Shown: in pieces, positions 10,701 to 19,028 of the stretch | Numbering within the stretch: the first letter of the stretch is position 1 | Layout: each line of letters begins with the position of its first letter | NCBI GenBank assembly: GCA_023212695.1 | Contig: JALCCG010000065.1 | Coordinates: forward strand, 1 to 64,000 | Direction of reading: 5' to 3' | Length of the DNA stretch: 64,000 bases | Origin: Sporisorium sorghi | Lineage: Eukaryota; Basidiomycota; Ustilaginomycetes; Ustilaginales; Ustilaginaceae | The notes under the pieces: generated by a model | Told to the model about the DNA's origin: nothing | Database searches by the model: none | Seen by the model: only the letters and a program-made list of their open reading frames with translations | Position numbers and translations under genes: made by a program

Positions 10701-13700
10701 CAGACAGCACCACTTGCACAAGCGTGTGATCGACCTCGGCGAAGACAGTTCGATAGATCTCGTGCCTCGACAGCGTCGCCATCCAAGCATCGCGAATCTG
10801 CTCGGCAGAGAAGTCCTTGCCGAATAGATGGATCGTGATCGTGGTGATGTAAGGAGGAGTGCCGCTTTCGTCCGCAAGAGCTTGGGACACCAAGGCAGTT
10901 TGGATCGGCACGCATGGCAGCGCAGCCTCGATGAAAGTGTGGCTGAACTGCGGCAGCGCTTTCACTCTGCGGGTGAGATCCGTCACCATTCTCTTCCAGT
11001 CCGCATCGCTGACACCCTCGGAAGCGCTCTCGCTGCTGCGTCGACCAGCAATAGCTTCAATGGTGGGATCGTTCATGATGGACGACACCGAAGCGTTGTA
11101 ACCTTGCTTTCGCAGCTTGCTCGCCAGAGTGACGACGCTCAAGCTGTCCAACCCCGCCATGATGAGATCGAGGTCAGGAGTCATCTTGACGTCAGAAGCA
11201 AGACGGACGGACGAGCGCACAATGTCGGCGACCGCTTGCTCATCGTCCGTAAGCTCTCTCTGACGAGCGTCGCCAGATGCCGAGAGCGAAGAGATCTGAC
11301 TCGGCTCGATCGCATGGTAGAGATCCTTCAGCAGACGTCGGTCGGCTTTGCCCGAGAGGGCAGAGATTGGGAGATAGGTGAGCGGGAGCACAAGGGAGGG
11401 AACCATGTACTGAGGCAGTCGGGCTCGGACGCGTCTCCTCAGCTCGGTCGCTTGCTGGACATTGTCCGATGCTTTCAGTAGCAGTGCAGAGGGGTCGGCA
11501 CCGTGTTCTTGCTTTGTCCTGGCGCTTTCTGGTGCGAAGAAAGACACGAGTCGTGCAGGTCCTTCAATCTTGGGGTGATCCGAGTGGATAGTGACAGCAG
11601 CGCCGACGGCCCCGAGGTCCTCTTTCAACGAGCTCGAGAGCGCGGCGTCCACCTCTCCGAGCTCGAGACGGGCACCTCTCACCTTAACCTGCGAGCCATC
11701 CATGCGACCGAGGTACTCGACTTGATCGCTCGGGTGCAGTCGGACCATGTCTCCTGTGCGATAGACTCGTTGGCCCTGGAACTCGATGAAGGACGAAGAG
11801 TCCGGGCGGTTCAGGTATCCGTTTGCGACCTGTTTGCCTCCAATGCACAGCTCGCCCGGCTCTCCTCGCAGGGTAGGGACACGCTCTCCGTTGACGTCTT
11901 TGAGCACGAGATACTGAGTGCCGGGGAAGGGCGCGCCAATGTTGCTAGGTCGAGACTTCTTGCTGACTCGAGCGACCGAGTTGCCGATGGTAGCCTCGCT
12001 GGGCCCGTAGGCATTGAGGACGACGGGCCTTTCTGCTCCCTCACTGCCCCAGAGCTGGCACAGATCCTGCGTGAGGGCTTCACCGCCAATAATCAGCACT
12101 CGCAGAGACGGCACCGCGCTGGGCTTGATGCGCTCGCCCTTGCTGAAGAAGAGGGACGGCACCACGCAAGCATGCGTCACCTCGAGCGTCGACATGGTCT
12201 TGGCAATGTCGTCGTGAATGATGGCACGAGGACCCGTGACGATAGTGGCGCCGACTCGCAGCGAGAGGAAGATCTCGAGCAGGTGGACGTCAAACGCCTC
12301 GGCGGAGCGCGCCAGGAAGCGTGCAGGAGCCTCGAAGGAGCCAGGCGCCTCCTTCTCGTAGGAGAAGTGGAAGCCCTCGATGGCGGCAGCCAGGTTAGCC
12401 TGGCTCAGCAAGCAGCCTTTGGGTTTGCCGGTGGAGCCCGAGGTGTAGATGATGAAAGCCACATCGTCAGGACGGACTTCCACAGCGTCGGCAGAGGACG
12501 CTCCTTTGGCCGCGTCTCGGAACTTGCTCGAGTCGACGTCGAGCTTTTCCACGCCCGTCAAGCGGTCGAAGTCGGCATCTTTGCTCGATGCAATCACTAG
12601 CGCCGCGCCGCTGTCTTTGAAGAGTTCGAGTTTTCGATCGATTGGCAGCGTTGCATCGAGTGGCAGATACGCGTGCCCAGCCTTGAGGATCGCTAGTGGA
12701 GCAACGTAGCTCTCCAGGCTACGCTCGAGGCAGACGCCAACGACCGAGTTGCGAGGAAGAGATCGAAGCACACTTGCCACACCGTCACTTGCCCGTTGCA
12801 GCTCTGCGTAGGACAAGGTTGCGGTCGGCTTGCGAGATGAGGGAGACTCAGCCAGGTCTTGATAGATTTCGACTGCACACCTGTTCTCGGAGATGGCTTG
12901 CTCGTCCAGCGAGCTTGCTACGCCTTCGAAAGCTGCAGATGTACGCTCGTCCTGAGCGATGGGCTTGGTCGCCGAGTACAGAGGCAAGCTCTGTTGGTCC
13001 AGTCGAGTGCTGTCGTGCAGGAATGACCCGACGTCGACGTCCGAAGAGGAGCACAATGCCGAGAGGCTTCGGTTGAACTGCTCAAGCATCAGCCTGCCAA
13101 AGTCTTCACCGATGACGCTCTTCTGCCAGCTCAGGCCGAGCTTGACCGATCCGTCGGAAGCGGGTAGCACCTCGACACCCAAAACGTGCTCGGTGGCGAC
13201 GCCCAGATCTGCGAGCTTGGACAAGCGGAATTGCTTGGAGCCAGCTTCCTCTGGCAGATGAGGAGCCGGTTCGAGGACAAAGACAGAATGGAACAGGTGC
13301 TCTCCCGGAGGCACTTGAAGCATTCGTCGAATCGCTGCCAGATCCGTGTGCTGCGTTTCCATGATGGAGGTGTGGAAGGCATCCATCTCTTTGATGAGAT
13401 CTCCGAGCTTCTGCGTGGGACGCAACACGAAAGGCACAGGCACAGTCGACAAGACGGGACCATACACCTGGTCAAGCTCGGCAGACAGTGTTCGACCCGA
13501 GACCGAGTCGCCGAGAATGAGGTGCTGCGACTCTGTGTAAGCGGAGAGCACCATGGCCCACGCCGTCTGCACGATAGGGCGAGCGGAGACACCAAGGTGG
13601 CGGCACACCGCCTCGACTTGATTCCACTGCACGCCTGCATCCATGTAGCGCGACTGATGCAAGCTGGCCTGCTCTGCGCTGTCTTCCGAAGGTTTGGTCA

Positions 13701-16700
13701 AAGACAGAGTGGGGAAAGACGCAGCTTCTCCCTTGGGATACGACGACAAAGCCTTGTCCCAGATTTCTGCGTGTCGACGTGCTTCTTGTTGGTCGATGGG
13801 AAGAATCTGAGCAAGTGCGGTTGAGAATTGCAGAGAAGGAGGTGGCGTCTGACCCTCGTAGAAGGCCTCGACATGGTCCTCAAAGATCCCGAGCGATCGA
13901 GCATCGTACGTGCTGTGGTGAGCAACAACCACAAAGGACCTCTGGGAACCCTGCTTGACAAGCAAGAAGCCTACGGGCGGGCTCGAGCCGAAGGGATCCA
14001 AGTCGAGCTCCGAGCTTGCAGCAGAAAGGATGACGCGCTCAGCATCGTCGCCCTCTTTGACTTCGAGGTGCTCGATCTGAGGTGTGAAAGACTTCCACAC
14101 AACTTGCAGGAAGTGGGGTTGGAAAGGCCATTCCCGGTTTGAGGCGTTCACGTCGAGAGAGCCTACATCGGCAAACGACGTGCGAAGACTGTCAAAGAGG
14201 GCGACAGTCTTGAGCAAAGCCTGCGATAGGCGCCCCTCGTCGCAGTCGCCTGGCAGCTGATACTGACGCTGAATGCGATAGCTGGAGCTGTCACGCTGAG
14301 ACTCTGCCAGCATACCTTCCTGCAACGGTGTGCATGGCAGGACGGACTGGATGTCGGCGTCGGTGACAGCCGTCTTACTCTGCTGCTGCAGCCACGATGA
14401 CACAGCTGGGCGGAAAGCGGCATCCCATTCGGCAAGGAAGCTTGCGGCCTGCTTGGATCGCTCCTCGGAGCCTTGCTGCGAGCTCTGGAGATGCTCGCCG
14501 AGCGCTTTGAGCGTGGGGAAGCGGGCCACGTCGAGCACAGAGACCGAGTAGCCTTCTTTCGAGACGCGCTGCGAGAAGGTCATGGCACGGATCGAGTCGA
14601 GACCGACGCTGGTGAAAGGCGTCTTGCGGCCAATCTTGCTGGCCTCGACATTGCAGAGCTTTGCGAGCCATTTCCTGAGGCAAGCCTCTGTCTCGGCCGT
14701 GGCCGCGTCAACGTCGTCGTCATCGCCCTCGTTTGCTAGCTTGTTCTCCCAGTCGAGCTGGTCAAAGTCGGCAAGGACGTTTTTGAGAGCGACTCGATCG
14801 ATCTTGGCACTGGATGTGCGTGGGAAGTGCGAGAGGATGACAAAGAGGTTGGGGACCATGTAGGACGGCAGGTTCTGTTTGGCGTTGCTTTGCAGCTCGC
14901 GGGCTACGGCGATTGCCTCTTCGTCGGTCCTGAGCAGCTGTCCAGGCTCGCCGCCAGGCAGAGCAGAAAAGTTGATGATTTGTTGCTCGCTTTCGTTGTC
15001 CTTCTTCGGGAAGGCCATGGTCTCGGAGTCTTTGATCTTGTCGTGGCTGTGCTTGATGGCAGCATTGATCTCGAGAAGCTCGATGCGGATACCGTTGATC
15101 TTGACTTGGTCGTCGATGCGACCGAGATACTCGAATTCTTGGTTGTCGAGCTGACGGACGAGATCGCCGGTGCGGTAGACTCTGCCGAGCTGCGGATGCG
15201 GGAAGAACTTGTCGGCAGTCTTGACCGGGTCACCGACATAGCCGCGAGCGAGCTGAGGGCCTCCAAGGACCAGCTCGCCGACAGCACCTTTGATAGCAAC
15301 GCGATCGTGCTTGTCCAAAGCGTGGCAGGACACGGTGGGGAGAGCGACACCGATGTTGGGTGCCTTGACCCGATCACCGAAGGGCACGCGACGGTTCATT
15401 GCGATCAAGGTGGCCTCGGCGGGGCCATAGAGATTGAGAAGGCAGCAGTCCTTGCTCCACTCATCGGCGACGACCTGACTGAGCTTTTCACCACCCGAGA
15501 TGACCACTTTGAGACTTGGCACGCGATGACGCTCAGTCATGGCCATGACAGCGGGCGTCAAGAGTGTATGTGTAGGCTGGATGCTGTTGCCAACCTCGAC
15601 AAGATCTTGGAGAAGCACGCCGCGTGGACATGAGCAGATGGTGCCGCCAAGTCCCCAGGTGTAGAAGCAGTCCATGATGGAGAGGTCAAAGTTGTAGGCC
15701 GAGTACTGAAGGTAACGGATCTGGTCGGTGCCGATCTTGTCCTTGCCGTAGGGGATGTAGAGACGAAGGGCGCGCATTGCCTGGATGATGGCGAGATGCT
15801 GAATGCCGACTCCCTTAGGAAGACCTGTGGTGCCCGAAGTCCAGATCATGTAGGCCAGTTGCTGTATCGAGCGAGCACCCTTTGCTGGCGGAGGCGTTTC
15901 GACTTTTTGCAGTTCATCGTCAAGTCGATCGAGACGGATGGCCTTCATGCCTCCTTTGCTCTTGGCATCTTCGCTCTCGAGGTCTTGTTGGAGTTGCTCG
16001 GAGATCTTGTCGTCGTGAGTCAAGACGACTTTGGCGTTCGATTTTGCGAGGAGCGCCTGTCGTCGAGAAGCGGGCCAATCGGTGTCGATGGGACACCAAG
16101 CGGCACCCGCCTTGAGCACGCCGATAAAGGAAAGGTAGGTCTCTGGGCTCTTTTCGAGGTAGAGAGCAACGATGTGATCCGCCTCTGGATCCGAGCTTGC
16201 GGAACCGATGCCGAGACTCCAAAGAAGTTGCTTGACCTTTTCGGCGCGTTCGTTCATCTCGGCATAGGTCCATTTGGTCGATTTTTGGTCTTTGAGGTCG
16301 AAGCGGAAGTCGAGTGCCAAGGCGTCAGGAGCGGAGTCGGCAAAGTACTCGAACTCGGTCTCGAGTCGGTCTGCATGTCGGCCGTGGAGATGATCTGGGT
16401 CGGGGAGGTGTTGATACTTGGGATTGTCCGAGGCTCGGAGCTTCCAGTCGAAACGCTCGACGGAGAGAGCATGCTGTTGAGAGTCGTTGTGATACGATTG
16501 GAGGAGGGCAGCCACCTGACGCAGTTGCAGCTGAGCCGATTGCTCCGAGTGGACGGCGGGCGCTGCTTTCATTTGGAGGACGAGATGGCCGGAATCGGAT
16601 AGACGATAGGAAAGAGCGAGCGAGATGTGGGGTTTCGATTCGAGTGAAAGCTGCTCGAAGTGAGCGGAGGACGCATCGCTGCTGCTGGGCTGATAGAAGG

Positions 16701-17097
16701 CAGCATAGCCGTGATCGAGGCTGTCGGCTGCAACTTGACGCTGCCTCGCTTTGTCGACCAAGCTGACCAATTGTGAAGGAGCGTATTGATCAAGCTCGCG
16801 CTGCTCTGCAAAGTCGAGTTCGACGATGGTCTCGTCGCCGGCGTGTGATGTGTGGAGCACTTCGACGTTGGTTGCTTCGTGGGAGCCATAGTGGAAGAGA
16901 ATGGCGGACCAGACGGAAAGCACGGCGAGGCTGAGGTCGTTGTTGGAGAAGAGCGAGATGGCTCGAGCGTCAAGAGGGAGTGTTTCTTGAACTTGCAAGA
17001 GCTTGCATTGCGGCCCCACACGAGAAAAGTCGGGACCAGATGTTCGAAGACCTGTGACGTCAGGGAAAGGAGCGTGGGCAGGTTTGGAAGTCGACAT
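4720..17097 (-). CDS. sid2: Sid2-type ferrichrome siderophore peptide synthetase (NRPS)
   Basis: A non-ribosomal peptide synthetase of 4125 residues that should assemble a ferrichrome-type siderophore from glycine and N5-acyl-N5-hydroxyornithine. Domain order read from motifs: A1 (SGTTGLPKG about residue 420), T1 (GLDSI about 832), C1 (HHSTYDA about 1062), A2 (SGSTGKPKG about 1555), T2 (GLDSL about 1983), C2 (SHAIYDG about 2195), A3 (SGSTGKPKA about 2650), T3 (GIDSI about 3056), C3 (HHALYDG about 3268), T4 (GLDSI about 3617), C4 (HHVLYDA about 3827). Every T domain keeps its phosphopantetheine serine, every C domain keeps the second His and the Asp, and each A domain keeps a C-terminal lysine. 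There is no thioesterase, as is usual for fungal NRPSs that release by a terminal C domain. The ATG at 17097 (MSTSKPAH) is chosen because the upstream frame reaches only a GTG and then a stop. It is divergent from sid1 and probably iron-repressed through shared GATA sites. Confidence 0.94.
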   Translation of the reverse strand: MSTSKPAHAPFPDVTGLRTSGPDFSRVGPQCKLLQVQETLPLDARAISLFSNNDLSLAVLSVWSAILFHYGSHEATNVEVLHTSHAGDETIVELDFAEQRELDQYAPSQLVSLVDKARQRQVAADSLDHGYAAFYQPSSSDASSAHFEQLSLESKPHISLALSYRLSDSGHLVLQMKAAPAVHSEQSAQLQLRQVAALLQSYHNDSQQHALSVERFDWKLRASDNPKYQHLPDPDHLHGRHADRLETEFEYFADSAPDALALDFRFDLKDQKSTKWTYAEMNERAEKVKQLLWSLGIGSASSDPEADHIVALYLEKSPETYLSFIGVLKAGAAWCPIDTDWPASRRQALLAKSNAKVVLTHDDKISEQLQQDLESEDAKSKGGMKAIRLDRLDDELQKVETPPPAKGARSIQQLAYMIWTSGTTGLPKGVGIQHLAIIQAMRALRLYIPYGKDKIGTDQIRYLQYSAYNFDLSIMDCFYTWGLGGTICSCPRGVLLQDLVEVGNSIQPTHTLLTPAVMAMTERHRVPSLKVVISGGEKLSQVVADEWSKDCCLLNLYGPAEATLIAMNRRVPFGDRVKAPNIGVALPTVSCHALDKHDRVAIKGAVGELVLGGPQLARGYVGDPVKTADKFFPHPQLGRVYRTGDLVRQLDNQEFEYLGRIDDQVKINGIRIELLEINAAIKHSHDKIKDSETMAFPKKDNESEQQIINFSALPGGEPGQLLRTDEEAIAVARELQSNAKQNLPSYMVPNLFVILSHFPRTSSAKIDRVALKNVLADFDQLDWENKLANEGDDDDVDAATAETEACLRKWLAKLCNVEASKIGRKTPFTSVGLDSIRAMTFSQRVSKEGYSVSVLDVARFPTLKALGEHLQSSQQGSEERSKQAASFLAEWDAAFRPAVSSWLQQQSKTAVTDADIQSVLPCTPLQEGMLAESQRDSSSYRIQRQYQLPGDCDEGRLSQALLKTVALFDSLRTSFADVGSLDVNASNREWPFQPHFLQVVWKSFTPQIEHLEVKEGDDAERVILSAASSELDLDPFGSSPPVGFLLVKQGSQRSFVVVAHHSTYDARSLGIFEDHVEAFYEGQTPPPSLQFSTALAQILPIDQQEARRHAEIWDKALSSYPKGEAASFPTLSLTKPSEDSAEQASLHQSRYMDAGVQWNQVEAVCRHLGVSARPIVQTAWAMVLSAYTESQHLILGDSVSGRTLSAELDQVYGPVLSTVPVPFVLRPTQKLGDLIKEMDAFHTSIMETQHTDLAAIRRMLQVPPGEHLFHSVFVLEPAPHLPEEAGSKQFRLSKLADLGVATEHVLGVEVLPASDGSVKLGLSWQKSVIGEDFGRLMLEQFNRSLSALCSSSDVDVGSFLHDSTRLDQQSLPLYSATKPIAQDERTSAAFEGVASSLDEQAISENRCAVEIYQDLAESPSSRKPTATLSYAELQRASDGVASVLRSLPRNSVVGVCLERSLESYVAPLAILKAGHAYLPLDATLPIDRKLELFKDSGAALVIASSKDADFDRLTGVEKLDVDSSKFRDAAKGASSADAVEVRPDDVAFIIYTSGSTGKPKGCLLSQANLAAAIEGFHFSYEKEAPGSFEAPARFLARSAEAFDVHLLEIFLSLRVGATIVTGPRAIIHDDIAKTMSTLEVTHACVVPSLFFSKGERIKPSAVPSLRVLIIGGEALTQDLCQLWGSEGAERPVVLNAYGPSEATIGNSVARVSKKSRPSNIGAPFPGTQYLVLKDVNGERVPTLRGEPGELCIGGKQVANGYLNRPDSSSFIEFQGQRVYRTGDMVRLHPSDQVEYLGRMDGSQVKVRGARLELGEVDAALSSSLKEDLGAVGAAVTIHSDHPKIEGPARLVSFFAPESARTKQEHGADPSALLLKASDNVQQATELRRRVRARLPQYMVPSLVLPLTYLPISALSGKADRRLLKDLYHAIEPSQISSLSASGDARQRELTDDEQAVADIVRSSVRLASDVKMTPDLDLIMAGLDSLSVVTLASKLRKQGYNASVSSIMNDPTIEAIAGRRSSESASEGVSDADWKRMVTDLTRRVKALPQFSHTFIEAALPCVPIQTALVSQALADESGTPPYITTITIHLFGKDFSAEQIRDAWMATLSRHEIYRTVFAEVDHTLVQVVLSADALASSWSTDSEPVPRAEKLADYHARVAKDIVANISTVPALRLKLWQGEGGASVLTLTCSHAIYDGDSIRMLLKEASDRLSAKSHDEPALPFQAATRCIVGEAKEEEAKRFWTETLSDFSLTEVPNLTGVRPEHNVSRGEELTVACRTPFAQLEKAARNCKVTVQSVLVAAFAHLLGLYVGESEVTLGLVLSGRSIPVDGVESIHGPCVTTVPLRLTDAQSGASPDLCKQAHQAVNSILPHQHVSLPQLMRWLGLARAPFEALFSYLGQTEASQKPDRFSEGDTQMERDYPLALEVSAIGDAVNLHLAIDTRSLPVGQAKLMLSQYDDILAAITGSKQAESIDDRSLSILNKDCYVPTSTSETIIARFAEHVRHDPDAPAVAFASSMQEPPKVTSYAELDSLSTNIALHLVGLSGPFVGVHLNKEGPELYATILAIWKAGKAYLPLDPTLPAERLSYMIESVGDCPVVASQSTKENLSSFACEVLDLAEIVEAPAERQELPSPTLDAPCYLLFTSGSTGKPKAVQINQRALAGALYSWERMLPFSRKSRFLQLASIGFDVCLIEMCMPLSLGFSIGTAPKQELLEDLTHSIKHLGITIADLPAALAGTVHPEDVQLEWLMSGGDVIDSRVVDEWNQAKRLLINAWGPTEATIGNTLGQVKTGATRNLIGRVYPASSMFVLEEGSTRILPSGAIGELAVGGPQLADCYYGRDELTAEKFVYMEDGTRVYRTGDLGRFLHDGTVECLGRIGSDRQVKVNGQRMELDEVAAVLSAQSGVHDADVQYLKHPSMGTKQLVAFIAAADSHSNKGEIGVRQDDKAIELCSRLEQEAAKRLAGYMVPTHWIVTTRGLPLTHNNKTDHKALTAAYEGMDASLLRSLGAKREGAMSSQAWSESEQKLRKLVSEFCDIPQDQIARNTSFHRLGIDSITAIRLVKELRAAGYTFTVADVLSTPNIAALAEKQNRSSPAEAASQERSDDLEEWVRQTTSVAENESWKWSAKDSIESVLPCTPLQAGMIAQSLASSGSLYFHHHAFEVQGVSSQQVTAAWEKLVVRLDILRTTFHPVDGKHPWAQAVHAQVQPRIFENVGSFQGRTLEKIEGQMSLEDEQAFRTTPYALHLWSKGGQGGELAVMLSIHHALYDGSSLPQLLEDLEALIVGDEQRLTTRLPFYQLVPSLLSQDEDVQHWVDALGGFQPTLLAPRSTERSGSAVLIEKQLALTSQELEARCRAVGVSPQVLCNLAFGKLLAVESETRDVCFGQLFGLLDLMPEADTAVGPAFNTVATRIRFEELGEPVSKVAAALQAANDAGRPHRRAALRDVQARLGRGQLFDALFDYQRAYDEDAGSKLHPIELPDNGNDRAQYTLNVAFVQGPRQMSIVAKADGERYDKEALGDLVDRLEALLQHLSTRVEDPISTLPDVFGEVRFPQHLAQDSKVNSTSTTNGVSPNGAQQPLSDDGRKLAAIISQVAGVDESELHGNTRLSLLGLDSISAIRIASQARKAGLKLRMGEIVAGETIEGILAGRSQANGAKANGHVNGNGHVKSTSTVSPQLAKQVAAGLGVESDQIERVLPILAGQKLWLATWAQSRGGGGFSFAYRLPGAKADRVKQTWHKLRQMQPILRTAFLLGEDGSAAQVVLKADSIATGFAKVQVEQRDAEEAAKEVVHRRAAEGWADLSRPPVQLTLVGDVAVFSLHHVLYDAFSIEMLVRDFGSLYGGGELVSLSEWIEAVEHVVEDQQQTRADAERYWSQALQKVSEGLLSRKAGAGSGVEAFHIERNAITIDTTLDGKIRKAGLTLPAIVLAAWSTVLSERSNAKSPVFGLYQLGRSAAFESVEKVQGPLLNCLPLQLAGASMLEKAKSAVRELKTRAKFEQTDLVDAHRWAGLGTDKACYNTFVNILIGGEQDGDGKEEVDLRPVDLGHPLEYSKTDSQQGGKAKAVAEHAAIWQPDVNLDVVLGKQGVDVAIKAKTAVVGEGELPRVVERVVELVREMLDGL

Positions 17098-17163
17098 GCT
17101 TGCGAGTGCTTGTTCGAGGGTCAAAGAGTCGCGGTGGAACACAGTTGCTTAGAGGATGGAGGA

Positions 17164-17248
17164 CTGCAGGTCGAAGAAAGGTTGGGAGATCGTTGTCAGC
17201 AAGGTTCGTGTCGATGTGAGCAGAGCGTAGGGTTGAGAGAGCACGTAC
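17164..17248 (-). other. predicted intron in the sid2 5' leader
   Basis: On the minus strand an 85-nt segment begins with GTACGT, contains CTGAC as a plausible branch site, and ends in a pyrimidine-rich stretch and CTGCAG, about 67 nt before the sid2 start codon. An in-frame TAA lies between the acceptor and the ATG, so this would be a leader intron and would not extend the protein. Confidence 0.55.
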
Positions 17249-17478
17249 CTTCAATACTGTCCGTTGTTGTCCTGAGACAAGCCAGGGTCGAGTCGGTCGA
17301 TGTGATGCTCGAACAATGTTGGGTCGAGAGGAATCTGGGAAGCGGCTTGCAACTGCGAATGTCTTGAGCCGTGTCTATGTATGGCCGAGGCAGATGGTGT
17401 TGGGGAAGCAAGGGAGTGCGAATTTCTCGAGGTGCTCTGTCGACAGTTCAGCTCGGACTCGCTCAGCAGCATCAGCAA

Positions 17479-17481
<3 letters not shown>

Positions 17482-17511
<30 letters not shown>
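17482..17511. repeat. pure (CAG)10 microsatellite upstream of sid2
   Basis: Ten perfect CAG units about 385 bp upstream of the sid2 start codon, possibly inside its leader or core promoter. Confidence 0.9.
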
Positions 17512-17512
<1 letters not shown>

Positions 17513-17920
17513 TCGTCTCTCTCGCTCAGTCACTGTTATTCTCACATCACATTCTCTTTGAGCCAGAATAGCACTTTGCAGAGTCAATCAGCCATCGGAA
17601 GCCAACCCGAAAGCAAGCAAGAGGATGCTCTCAACGCCGCACCCTGAATGAATCAAGCCAAAACGGGAGCAGACCCTTCTTTTTTGAGCGGTGTCTGTTT
17701 CGGGACTTCTTCCTGAGAAGGCAAAGAGAGGAAGAGCCGATCGACTGCGCTGTGCTCTGCTGTGCTCTCTTGCCTGCCGTCTGCTGCCTGGTGATGCGAT
17801 TTGTGCTCGGCTAGAAACGCGGCGGAATCTCTCTTTTGTCCTCGAGATTTTCATGCCAAAGTGGAGGCAACTCACCCAGAAAGCAAATCTGGGGCTGCTG
17901 TTCAGTCTCCGATCTTGAGA

Positions 17921-17954
17921 CAGAGAGAGAGAGAGAGAGTGTGTGTGTGTGTGG
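17921..17954. repeat. compound (GA)n(GT)n microsatellite
   Basis: A run of about nine GA units passes directly into about seven GT units within the sid2-sid1 intergenic interval. Confidence 0.85.
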
Positions 17955-18419
17955 GAGAGAGCGCTTCTCGATGTCACCACTCGGTGACGCATTTCGCTCG
18001 CCACATCGAAGTGGGCTAGTAGCGGATCGCTCCGAGTTGCTGACACAAGACAAGTCAGGAGCAAAAGACGGCTTCGGGCCGACTCTCGCGATCTTGCTTT
18101 CAACTCATATTCACGGCGCAGTCACGCTTCGGAAGCAGACCCGCCATCAAGGAGCGGCCCTCATCGGCACAAGCCAGCTTAACGAGGGTGGCATAGCAAG
18201 CGAAGGTGTGACGGGGATGCCGATCACGCTGTGTGTCATTTCCAGCTCTTCTTTCACACTTGCTCCACAAGATGATTCGCTGGGAGGAGGTGTGGCCGCA
18301 ATGCCAAGAGAATCGAGTCATGCGAAGCCAAGCATAGTTTGTCGGCAACGGACGCCTGAGTTGCTCAGGAAGAAGGATCGAGGTCGTCGCATCAAAAGCA
18401 AGAGCGGACTAGGAAAATT

Positions 18420-18431
18420 TTATCAGATAAC
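18420..18431. promoter_or_regulatory. double GATA site (candidate Urbs1 iron-repression site)
   Basis: TTATCAGATAAC contains two inverted GATAA cores one base apart. It lies about 1.3 kb upstream of sid2 and about 4.9 kb upstream of sid1. In Ustilago maydis the GATA factor Urbs1 represses sid1 through distal GATA elements, so this is a strong candidate by motif and context. Binding here is inferred. Confidence 0.65.
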
Positions 18432-18616
18432 TCGGTGCCGCAGTCGATCATGCGCAACCAACACGCGCCCACTTCGTTCGGAGAGAACCGGCAGCTGCAT
18501 TTGGACCAATAGCGCTTGGACGGCTTGCAGATGCATCCACTTTTGCTTGCCGACAGGCTTCTCGCGGTGGGTGCAGTGGTGGCGAGTGCAGCCACGTTCA
18601 GCAACCGCCAAGAAGC

Positions 18617-18639
18617 AAAAAAAAAAAAAAAAAAAAAAA
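18617..18639. repeat. poly(A) tract, A23
   Basis: Uninterrupted run of 23 A in the sid2-sid1 interval, about 190 bp from the double GATA site. Confidence 0.9.
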
Positions 18640-18983
18640 GTTTGTTTCATTCAGTCCTCGGCTTTGGCGGTACAACAACACCAAATGGTCGCTGGCGGGC
18701 GTTGATTGGTGGGGCAAGCAAATGAGGTTCGAACGGCGACGCAGCTTACTCCATGCGGTCATTGTCTTCGTTCTTCGAATCTTGTATTAGCTCAACATGT
18801 GCAGCAGTTTTGGGGTGCTACGAGCAAATGACTTTGCAGATTCGGCCGAACGAGGGAAGAGGAGCGCGCACAGAGCAGCCGTGCACTGCAGATGATGTGA
18901 GGAGAGCTCGGCAAGCGATGCATGGCACGGTGCGACTAAGTTCAGTGCAGGGCGTTGCTCATAACGTACATTGTCGTCAAATT

Positions 18984-19028
18984 TTTATCAGATGAGAGAG
19001 AACGAAGGCGAAAAGACGTGATCTTATC
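18984..19028. promoter_or_regulatory. GATA pair (candidate Urbs1 sites)
   Basis: TTTATCAGATGA at 18984-18995 repeats the core of the double GATA site at 18420. A second TTATC follows at 19024-19028 inside TTATCCGAT. They are about 1.9 kb upstream of sid2 and 4.3 kb upstream of sid1. Two or more closely spaced GATA boxes are what an iron-responsive GATA repressor with two zinc fingers would use. Function is inferred. Confidence 0.55.

Noticed and set aside
17588..18103. Minus-strand frame of 171 codons upstream of sid2
   Set aside because: Low-complexity Ser/His/Arg content spanning a GA/GT microsatellite, with no domain; treated as promoter DNA.
18690..18745. GGTTCGAAC at about 18727, similar to a tRNA B box
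   Set aside because: No matching A box, acceptor stem or cloverleaf can be folded around it. No tRNA was found in the window.
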